Source of the DNA: Immundisolibacteraceae bacterium
GTDB lineage: Bacteria; Pseudomonadota; Gammaproteobacteria; Immundisolibacterales; Immundisolibacteraceae
DNA: 5,502 bases
Assembly: GCA_019090185.1 (NCBI GenBank)
Contig: JAHRWJ010000326.1
Span: forward strand, 1-5,502
Reading direction: 5' to 3'
Under the pieces are notes generated by a model. That model was not told the origin of the DNA. It worked only from the letters and a program-made list of their open reading frames with translations, and ran no database searches. This document shows, in pieces, positions 1 through 5,502 of the stretch; position 1 is the first letter of the stretch, and the number at the start of each line of letters is the position of its first letter. The position numbers and the translations under genes were made by a program.

Positions 1-130
1 AAAGTTAGATCCGCCCCTAGCGCCATAGCTGCATTATAATTCGCACCGCTGTGCAATTTTAGTAGCTTGACTCTGTCAGCCGGCCGATTAGGAACCGTTA
101 AAGTTTTTGAGATAACCAGTCTCTAAGACT

Positions 131-158
131 TTGATATGGAATATTGTTTTTTTTTAAT
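131..158 (+). promoter_or_regulatory. Candidate sigma-70 promoter P1 upstream of ilvB
   Basis: TTGATA at 131-136 (5 of 6 to the -35 consensus) is separated by 16 bases from TTTAAT at 153-158 (5 of 6 to the -10 consensus). The spacer and -10 contain a run of nine T (147-155). A transcript would start near 165, almost on the ATG of the short frame at 167, so that frame would be leaderless or nearly so. The call rests only on matches to the consensus. It competes with a second candidate at 198-225. Confidence 0.35.
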
Positions 159-166
159 CGCGGCGG

Positions 167-229
167 ATGGTTTTGCTTGGCAAGCGGGTTGATGGGATTG
201 TTCGGCTATATTTTTTTAATACAATTTAA
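167..229 (+). CDS. Possible branched-chain-rich leader peptide, 20 codons
   Basis: ATG at 167 opens a frame ending at TAA 227-229, only 16 bases before the ilvB ATG. It reads MVLLGKRVDGIV and then RLYFFNTI. Eight of 20 residues are Val, Leu or Ile (V2, L3, L4, V8, I11, V12, L14, I20), the regulatory amino acids expected for a leader of an acetolactate synthase operon. Against it: there is no well-spaced ribosome binding site (GGCGG abuts the ATG), the residues are not in a tight run, and there is no room for a terminator hairpin before ilvB. A classical attenuator is therefore not supported. If real, it could act by translational coupling. It may equally be chance, since a promoter candidate lies inside it. 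Confidence 0.25.
   Translation: MVLLGKRVDGIVRLYFFNTI
198..225 (+). promoter_or_regulatory. Candidate sigma-70 promoter P2 close to ilvB
   Basis: TACAAT at 220-225 matches the -10 consensus in 5 of 6 bases. With a 16-base spacer the -35 would be TTGTTC at 198-203, matching only 3 of 6. The transcript would start near 232 and give ilvB a short leader of about 14 bases that contains the GGAG at 239-242. If this is the main promoter, the short frame at 167-229 is simply promoter DNA. Confidence 0.3.
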
Positions 230-245
230 GTTGTGATTGGAGTCG

Positions 246-1976
246 ATGGTGGAAATAACAGGCGCAGACATTCTCGTACAGTTTCTGCAGGATGAGGGTG
301 TTGAGCATGTATTTGGTTATCCTGGTGGGGCAGTGCTGCATATTTATGATGCGCTGTTTCAACGCGGCGGTGTCGAGCATATTCTGGTGCGCCATGAGCA
401 GGCGGCTACCCACGCGGCAGATGCTTATGCACGGGTAACCGGGAAACCGGGTGTGGCGTTGGTCACTTCGGGGCCCGGCGCAACCAATGCGGTTACCGGC
501 ATTGCCACTGCCCATATGGACTCTATTCCGTTGGTGGTGATTACCGGGCAGGTGGCAACACCTTTGATTGGCAATGATGCTTTCCAGGAAGTGGATATCG
601 TTGGTATCAGCCGTCCCTGTGTAAAACATAACTTCCTGGTTAAAGATGTTAAAGATCTTGCGATCACCCTGAAGAAAGCTTTTTTCATTGCCAGCACCGG
701 CCGACCAGGCCCGGTGGTTGTTGATATCCCAAAAGATGTGACCGCGGCTAAAGCCCACTATAAGTTCCCTGAGTCGGTGGAAATTCGTTCCTACAATCCA
801 GTTGAAAAGGGCCACGCTGGGCAAATTCGAAAAGCAGTCAATATGCTGCTCAGAGCACGGCGACCGATGATCTATACCGGTGGTGGCGTGGTGCTGGGGA
901 ATGGGTCTGAGCAACTGACTAAACTGGTCCGTTGGTTGGGTTTTCCAATTACCAATACGCTGATGGGGTTGGGTGGTTTTCCAGCATCAGATCAACAGAA
1001 CCTGGGCATGTTGGGCATGCATGGCACCATGGAGGCCAACATGGCTATGCATGAGTGCGATGTGCTGTTTGCGATTGGTGCTCGGTTCGACGACCGGGTA
1101 ACCGGTGAGTTAGAAAAGTTCTGCCCCTATGCGAAAATTATTCATGTAGACATCGACCCGGCGTCGATTGCTAAAAATGTTGCCGTCGATGTGCCCATTG
1201 TCGGTCAGGTCAGTGACGTGCTCGAAGATTGCCTCGCCGAATTACAGCAGTCAGATCGACAGATTGATCAAGACTCACTGGCCGCCTGGTGGACTCAGAT
1301 TAATGGCTGGCGCAGTCAAACCTGCTTAGCCTATGAATATAGTGATGAACTGATCAAACCTCAGAATGTCATCGAAATTTTTCATCGTTTAACCGATGGT
1401 GATGCTTATGTATCAACGGACGTCGGTCAGCATCAGATGTGGGCGGCTCAGTATTACGGCTTCGATAAGCCTCGGCGCTGGTTAACCTCTGGTGGGCTTG
1501 GCACCATGGGTTATGGTTTACCGGCGGCCATGGGGGCGCAGATGGCGATGCCCGATGCGACTGTGGGCTGTATTACTGGTGAGGCCAGTATCCAGATGTG
1601 TATTCAGGAACTATCTACCTGTAAGCAATATGACCTGCCGATTAAAGTCATCAATTTGAATAATCGTTATTTGGGTATGGTGCGACAGTGGCAGGAATTT
1701 CAATATAAAAGCCGCTATTCTCACTCTTATATGGATGCGCTACCTGATTTTGTCAAACTGGCTGAGGCTTATGGTCATGTTGGTATGCGTATTGATAAAC
1801 CTGCGGATGTAGAGGGCGCGCTAAAAGAGGCGCTAGCGCTTAAGGACCGGCTGGTATTCATGGATTTCATTACCGATCAGAGTGAAAATGTTTATCCGAT
1901 GGTTGAAGCTGGCCGCGGACATCACGAGATGCGCTATTCCCCCTATCAGGCCCACCGTAACCAGGAGCTCGCGTAA
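246..1976 (+). CDS. ilvB: Acetolactate synthase, large catalytic subunit
   Basis: Cytoplasmic ThDP- and FAD-dependent enzyme that condenses two pyruvates to 2-acetolactate, or pyruvate with 2-oxobutyrate to 2-aceto-2-hydroxybutyrate. The length is 576 residues from ATG 246, against about 574 for E. coli IlvI. The N-terminal ThDP domain (about 1-170) has GYPGGA at 24-29 and the catalytic Glu51 in RHEQAA. The middle domain (about 190-325) carries ARFDDRV at 279-285. The C-terminal ThDP domain (about 370-540) has GQHQMW at 394-399 and NLNN ending at 473. The Mg/ThDP motif, normally GDG, reads GEA at 445-447. Start choice: an in-frame TTG lies at 237 and a GTG at 249, but ATG 246 gives an N-terminus (MVEITGAD) matching the IlvI length (MEMLSGAE). 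GGAG at 239-242 is the binding site, with a short spacing for ATG. ilvH follows after 2 bases. The gene could also be named ilvI. Confidence 0.97.
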   Translation: MVEITGADILVQFLQDEGVEHVFGYPGGAVLHIYDALFQRGGVEHILVRHEQAATHAADAYARVTGKPGVALVTSGPGATNAVTGIATAHMDSIPLVVITGQVATPLIGNDAFQEVDIVGISRPCVKHNFLVKDVKDLAITLKKAFFIASTGRPGPVVVDIPKDVTAAKAHYKFPESVEIRSYNPVEKGHAGQIRKAVNMLLRARRPMIYTGGGVVLGNGSEQLTKLVRWLGFPITNTLMGLGGFPASDQQNLGMLGMHGTMEANMAMHECDVLFAIGARFDDRVTGELEKFCPYAKIIHVDIDPASIAKNVAVDVPIVGQVSDVLEDCLAELQQSDRQIDQDSLAAWWTQINGWRSQTCLAYEYSDELIKPQNVIEIFHRLTDGDAYVSTDVGQHQMWAAQYYGFDKPRRWLTSGGLGTMGYGLPAAMGAQMAMPDATVGCITGEASIQMCIQELSTCKQYDLPIKVINLNNRYLGMVRQWQEFQYKSRYSHSYMDALPDFVKLAEAYGHVGMRIDKPADVEGALKEALALKDRLVFMDFITDQSENVYPMVEAGRGHHEMRYSPYQAHRNQELA

Positions 1977-1978
1977 TC

Positions 1979-2473
1979 ATGCGTCGTATTATTTCGCTGC
2001 TGCTGGAAAACGAACCGGGCGCATTAAGCCGGGTGGCGGGTCTATTTTCCGCTCGTGGTTTTAATATTGAGTCACTGACGGTTGCGCCAAGCGATGATCC
2101 GACAGTTTCGCGGATGACGGTGGTGACTATTGGCGATGCCGACATTGTTGAACAGATCGTCAAACAGTTAAATAAGCTGATTGATGTGATCAAGCTGATG
2201 GATATCACCGATGGTGATCACCTTGATCGTGAGTTGATGCTAGTGAAGGTGCGGGCCACCAGTGCTGCTGCCCGAGATGAGATCGACCGGGTGGTGAGAG
2301 CCTTCAATGCTCATATTGTTGAGATTACTCGGCAGGGGGTGGTCATCGAAGTGACCGGTGATAATGACAAACTGAAGGGGTTTCTGGATGTTGTCGAATC
2401 GGGTAGTTTGATTGAAGTGGTTCGCTCAGGCCCGTGCGCGATTTCTCGAGGTGGTAAAGCACTAAAAATTTAG
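1979..2473 (+). CDS. ilvH: Acetolactate synthase, small regulatory subunit
   Basis: Regulatory partner of the large subunit; in this family it raises activity and gives feedback inhibition by valine. The length of 164 residues is that of the IlvH type, not the shorter IlvN. An N-terminal ACT domain (about 2-77) starts MRRIISLLLENEPGALSRV. Gly14, Ser17 and Asn29 are present; from family knowledge, changes at Gly14 and Ser17 in E. coli IlvH give valine resistance, so valine sensitivity is inferred here. The C-terminal ALS small-subunit domain (about 84-157) includes VEITRQGVVIEVTGD and ends GPCAISRGGKALKI. The ATG stands 2 bases after the ilvB stop, and AGGAG at 1963-1967 inside the end of ilvB is the likely binding site, 11 bases upstream. 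This spacing points to co-transcription and translational coupling of the two subunits. Confidence 0.96.
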   Translation: MRRIISLLLENEPGALSRVAGLFSARGFNIESLTVAPSDDPTVSRMTVVTIGDADIVEQIVKQLNKLIDVIKLMDITDGDHLDRELMLVKVRATSAAARDEIDRVVRAFNAHIVEITRQGVVIEVTGDNDKLKGFLDVVESGSLIEVVRSGPCAISRGGKALKI

Positions 2474-2548
2474 TCCCTGAGCGCTGTTATCGGTGGCCAA
2501 CACCCAGATAAAATCCCGGTGCACCGTAACTCTCTTGCTGGTGTCGCA

Positions 2549-2554
2549 TATAAT
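2549..2554 (+). promoter_or_regulatory. Lone TATAAT, possible -10 of an ilvC promoter
   Basis: A perfect -10 hexamer lies 86 bases before the ilvC start in the 167-base ilvH-ilvC gap. No good -35 is found at 16-18 bases (GTAACT at 2526-2531 matches only 3 of 6), so an activator would be needed if this is used. A separate ilvC promoter would agree with the unusually long gap inside an otherwise compact gene cluster. Confidence 0.25.
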
Positions 2555-2555
2555 T

Positions 2556-2586
2556 TGTTTGACCGGTTAATTCGTTGGTTCAAACA
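2556..2586. repeat. Imperfect inverted repeat between ilvH and ilvC
   Basis: TGTTTGA at 2556-2562 is the exact reverse complement of TCAAACA at 2580-2586. The stem continues inward with CC (2563-2564) against GG (2577-2578) around one bulged T, and two possible G-U pairs, leaving the loop TTAATTCG (2567-2574). It could be a transcript hairpin or an operator just downstream of the TATAAT at 2549. A short T run (2594-2598) follows 7 bases later, but the AT-rich stem makes an intrinsic terminator unlikely. Confidence 0.4.
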
Positions 2587-2622
2587 GAGTCCATTTTTAA
2601 GTATTTAAATTCATAAGTTTGA

Positions 2623-3657
<1,035 letters not shown>

Positions 3658-3706
3658 TTAAACCTGGCATAACCAAATTGGCTAATTTTGACTGAGCGTC
3701 GCAACC

Positions 3707-4450
3707 ATGGCTAAGCGTAGACGCGGTATTTATTTACTGCCAAACCTGTTTACAACCTTTGGGTTGTTTGCTGGTTTTTATGCCATTGTTGCGGCGGTCA
3801 ACGGCCAGTTCGACACAGCGGCCCTGTCAATATTGATTGCTGGAATCATGGACGGACTGGATGGTCGAGTCGCTCGGCTGACCAACACCCAGACTGATTT
3901 TGGTGCTCAATATGACTCGATGACCGACATGGTTGCCTTCGGTGTTGCCCCCGCTTTGCTGGTTTACCTGTATGCCTTAAACCAGTTTGGTAAGCTCGGC
4001 TGGATGCTGGCGTTTGTTTATACCGCAGCTACAGCGATGCGGCTTGCGAGATTTAATGTTCAGTCTGGAGTGATTGATAAAGGTCACTTTCAGGGCCTTT
4101 CAAGTCCAGCCTCTGCGGGACTGATTATCGCTATGGTCTGGGTGAGTTTTGATTATCAGTTAGATCACCCTGCGGTGAACTTTTTTATGGGTGTTGTGAC
4201 CTTTGTTTGTGCGGGGCTCATGGTTAGCAATATTCGTTTCAATAGTTTTAAAAATATTAACTTTCGTGAGCGCATCCCCTTCTTTACCGGCGTGTTGATG
4301 ATTGTTGCGCTGGCAGTATTTGCCACCGATCCACCCGTGGTGTTGTTTTTTATGGCGTTTAGTTATGCGGTTTCTGGTCCGGTGGTGACTTTGGCAGGTA
4401 TTAGAAAAAGACGTTCCGAGCGTAGTCAAAAGGGCAAAACTGCCGAATAA
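3707..4450 (+). CDS. pssA: CDP-diacylglycerol--serine O-phosphatidyltransferase, membrane type
   Basis: Inner-membrane enzyme that joins CDP-diacylglycerol and L-serine to phosphatidylserine with release of CMP, the precursor of phosphatidylethanolamine. The length is 247 residues. The CDP-alcohol phosphatidyltransferase signature is complete: Asp49, Asp52, Gly53, Ala56, Arg57, Gly66, Asp70 and Asp74. RLARFN at 112-117 is typical of the serine-specific group. Hydrophobic segments lie at about 10-32, 77-92, 95-110, 134-148, 156-174, 189-206 and 208-231, with a basic tail (RKRRSERSQKGK) that should face the cytoplasm. This is the multi-pass type, unrelated to the peripheral PLD-like PssA of E. 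coli. The binding site is weak (GAG at 3694-3696, 10 bases before ATG), so translation may depend on coupling to ilvC. Position after ilvC is the same as in Pseudomonas. Confidence 0.94.
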   Translation: MAKRRRGIYLLPNLFTTFGLFAGFYAIVAAVNGQFDTAALSILIAGIMDGLDGRVARLTNTQTDFGAQYDSMTDMVAFGVAPALLVYLYALNQFGKLGWMLAFVYTAATAMRLARFNVQSGVIDKGHFQGLSSPASAGLIIAMVWVSFDYQLDHPAVNFFMGVVTFVCAGLMVSNIRFNSFKNINFRERIPFFTGVLMIVALAVFATDPPVVLFFMAFSYAVSGPVVTLAGIRKRRSERSQKGKTAE

Positions 4451-4463
4451 TCGCTGCTTGCGA

Positions 4464-4472
4464 TGATATAAT
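4464..4472 (+). promoter_or_regulatory. Extended -10 promoter candidate upstream of tRNA-Ser
   Basis: TGATATAAT has both a perfect -10 (4467-4472) and the TG of an extended -10. No good -35 lies at the usual distance, where the last codons of pssA sit, but extended -10 promoters can work without one. The transcript would start near 4479 and give the tRNA a precursor with about 84 bases of 5' leader. Confidence 0.35.
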
Positions 4473-4562
4473 CTTACTCCGCAAAAATTCAGTTAGCGCC
4501 AGCTATCTTGATGATGATTTCAGATCATTAAATCTAGTAATTTTTGTGTCCGGTCATACCCC

Positions 4563-4652
4563 GGAGAGGTACCGAAGTGGCCATAACGGCACCGACTCGA
4601 AATCGGTTGGGGGCTTTGCCCCACGTGGGTTCGAATCCCACCCTCTCCGCCA
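4563..4652 (+). tRNA. tRNA-Ser, anticodon CGA (reads UCG)
   Basis: A complete 90-base serine tRNA. The acceptor stem pairs GGAGAGG (4563-4569) with CCTCTCC (4642-4648), followed by discriminator G 4649 and encoded CCA (4650-4652). The anticodon stem ACCGA/TCGGT (4591-4595, 4603-4607) holds the loop CTCGAAA with anticodon CGA at 4598-4600. The long class II variable arm (GGGG, loop, CCCC) typical of serine tRNAs follows, then the T arm GTGGG-TTCGAAT-CCCAC. All stems pair without mismatch, so it should be functional. It is a single tRNA, not part of an array in this window. Confidence 0.97.
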
Positions 4653-4661
4653 TTTAACTGC

Positions 4662-4690
4662 TTGATTGTTAATAGAAATTATCATATCAC
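4662..4690 (+). promoter_or_regulatory. Weak promoter candidate for the Rieske oxygenase gene
   Basis: TTGATT at 4662-4667 and TATCAC at 4685-4690 each match their hexamer consensus in 4 of 6 bases, with the ideal 17-base spacer. The transcript would start near 4697 and leave a leader of about 130 bases that holds the palindrome at 4736-4745 and the hairpin at 4777-4793. The match is weak, as would suit an activator-dependent catabolic promoter, but chance is possible. Confidence 0.22.
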
Positions 4691-4735
4691 ATTGTTTGGC
4701 TGGCCTTTTTTGGCCGTCACCACCAGTGATTTGAT

Positions 4736-4745
4736 GATTGCAATC
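4736..4745. repeat. Perfect 10-base palindrome GATTGCAATC
   Basis: GATTG and CAATC meet without a spacer, 80 bases before the Rieske gene start. It could be a regulator half-site pair, but no second copy is seen in the gap and no regulator gene is in the window. Confidence 0.25.
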
Positions 4746-4776
4746 CACCAAGCAGCCAAGTTAAGGTCGCCCCGAT

Positions 4777-4793
4777 CAGGGAGTTCTTCCCTG
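4777..4793 (+). repeat. Small hairpin in the leader of the Rieske gene
   Basis: CAGGGA (4777-4782) pairs exactly with TCCCTG (4788-4793) around the 5-base loop GTTCT. Seven T (4805-4811) follow, but 11 bases after the stem, which is too far for a normal intrinsic terminator. The strong binding site GGGGGAG (4814-4820) comes next. The hairpin may act on translation or mRNA stability, or be chance. Confidence 0.3.
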
Positions 4794-4825
4794 GGTAGCA
4801 ATCGTTTTTTTGAGGGGGAGCAACG

Positions 4826-5502
4826 ATGGACCGAGTCACTGACGCAACAACACTTGAGGCCGCAGAACTAAGAGATCTGATTGTCGACAATCCGCAGGAG
4901 CAGCGTTTCGATGTTTCCCGGCGTATTTTTCATGATCCAGAAGTTTTCGATCTGGAGATAGAACGGATTTTTGAAACCAATTGGGTTTATCTGGCCCATG
5001 AATCTCAGCTACCCAATGAACATGACTATTTCTCGACCCAGATAGGTCGTCAGCCGGTGGTAGTGACTCGGGCTGCAGACGGCAAAATAAACGCTTTTAT
5101 TAACGCATGCAGCCATCGTGGTGCGCAGCTAACCGTGACCAAACGCGGTAACAAGCCAACGTTCATGTGCCCTTATCATGGCTGGCTCTATGACAGTGAA
5201 GGCACCTGCGTAGACGTCAACGATTATGCCAATGGTCACTACCCAGAGTACTTCAATAATACAGATCACGATCTGCGCAAACTCGGTCAGGTTGGGGTCT
5301 ATCGCGGTTTTATCTTTGGCAGTATTGTCGAAGAGGTTGAACCACTAGAGACCTGGCTCGGCGATGCGTCGGTGTTTATCGATATGTTTGTTGATCAATC
5401 ACCGGACGGATTGGAAGTGCTCAAAGGTGGGGTTCACTACACCACGACCTCGAACTGGAAACTTCAGCTCGAAAACCCGGATGGCTATCATTTTTTTCCA
5501 GT
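4826..5502 (+). CDS. Rieske aromatic ring-hydroxylating dioxygenase, large subunit (partial)
   Basis: Large (alpha) subunit of a Rieske non-haem iron oxygenase, which adds O2 to an aromatic ring as a cis-diol using electrons from a reductase. 225 codons are present; the 3' half lies outside the window. The N-terminus (RRIFHDPEVFDLEIERIF, then NWVYLAHESQLPN and IGRQPVVVTR) is closest, from memory, to benzoate/toluate/anthranilate dioxygenases (BenA, XylX, AntA). The Rieske 2Fe-2S ligands are all present: Cys95 and His97 (NACSHRG), Cys115 and His118 (CPYHGW). The catalytic domain begins with SNWKLQLEN; Asp219 and the first iron ligand His222 (DGYH) are seen, while the second His, expected at 227, and the late Asp are beyond the end. 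GGGGGAG at 4814-4820, five bases before ATG, fixes the start. The exact substrate cannot be told. A small subunit and a reductase gene would be expected downstream. Confidence 0.9.
   Translation, partial: MDRVTDATTLEAAELRDLIVDNPQEQRFDVSRRIFHDPEVFDLEIERIFETNWVYLAHESQLPNEHDYFSTQIGRQPVVVTRAADGKINAFINACSHRGAQLTVTKRGNKPTFMCPYHGWLYDSEGTCVDVNDYANGHYPEYFNNTDHDLRKLGQVGVYRGFIFGSIVEEVEPLETWLGDASVFIDMFVDQSPDGLEVLKGGVHYTTTSNWKLQLENPDGYHFFP

Noticed and set aside
1..39. Possible C-terminal tail of an upstream gene (frame 1 ending at TAA 37-39) or a reverse-strand start at 26
   Set aside because: Only 12 or 8 codons are visible, with no family match and no good binding site for the reverse start; neither can be supported from this window.
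43..60. GCAC/GTGC hairpin followed by AATTTT as a terminator
   Set aside because: The stem is only 4 base pairs and the T run is 4; too weak to call.
118..155. AGTCT/AGACT hairpin with the T9 run as an attenuator or terminator
   Set aside because: The T run starts 16 bases after the 5-base-pair stem, and the T run is better explained as spacer and -10 of a promoter candidate.
216..914. 232-codon reverse-strand frame
   Set aside because: It lies opposite the well-supported ilvB and shows no recognisable domain; a shadow of the high coding constraint there.
1870..2208. 112-codon reverse and 60-codon forward frames over the ilvB-ilvH junction
   Set aside because: Both overlap ilvB and ilvH, which have full family matches; no binding site or family match of their own.
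4700..4716. GGCC-TTTTTT-GGCC after the tRNA as a terminator
   Set aside because: Only 4-5 base pairs, with the T run in the loop instead of after the stem.
4554..4751. 65-codon reverse-strand frame containing GWDSNPRGAKPP and DFESVPLW
   Set aside because: This is the antisense reading of the tRNA-Ser gene. Peptides of this kind are well-known spurious annotations; it is not a gene.
4662..4871. 69-codon + strand frame after the tRNA
   Set aside because: It overlaps the Rieske gene start in another frame, has no good binding site and resembles nothing I recognise.

Overview
The window looks like ordinary chromosome of a gammaproteobacterium. The gene order acetolactate synthase large subunit, small subunit, ketol-acid reductoisomerase, then phosphatidylserine synthase is one I know from Pseudomonas and related gammaproteobacteria, and the protein sequences fit that group (for example the stretches [24 protein letters not shown] and MYEGGIANM). 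Codon use and base composition look even and moderate in GC. The genus cannot be read from the sequence; a marine or soil heterotroph able to use aromatic acids would fit.

Layout. Positions 1-245 are non-coding or leader DNA upstream of ilvB, with two alternative sigma-70-like promoter candidates and a 20-codon open frame rich in Val, Leu and Ile. ilvB (246-1976) and ilvH (1979-2473) are separated by 2 bases and encode the two subunits of acetolactate synthase. A 167-base gap follows, with a lone TATAAT and an imperfect inverted repeat. It leads to ilvC (2641-3657), and 49 bases later to pssA (3707-4450). A complete tRNA-Ser (anticodon CGA, 4563-4652) with an encoded CCA end stands after a 112-base gap. 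After another 173 bases a Rieske non-haem iron oxygenase large subunit of the benzoate/toluate/anthranilate dioxygenase type starts at 4826 and is cut by the window end. All features are on the + strand.

How the genes work together. IlvBH makes 2-acetolactate or 2-aceto-2-hydroxybutyrate, and IlvC isomerises and reduces these to the dihydroxy acids. Together they are the first two common steps of valine, leucine and isoleucine synthesis. PssA is a membrane enzyme of phosphatidylethanolamine synthesis; its link to ilvC is positional, not metabolic. The Rieske enzyme belongs to aromatic ring activation and is probably the first gene of a separate catabolic unit lying beyond the tRNA.

No clearly new system is visible. 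The points most worth a second look are the branched-chain-rich short frame before ilvB, the altered ThDP/Mg motif (GEA instead of GDG) in IlvB, the shorter active-site loop of the Rieske protein, the inverted repeat before ilvC, and the tRNA-Ser as a possible island boundary.
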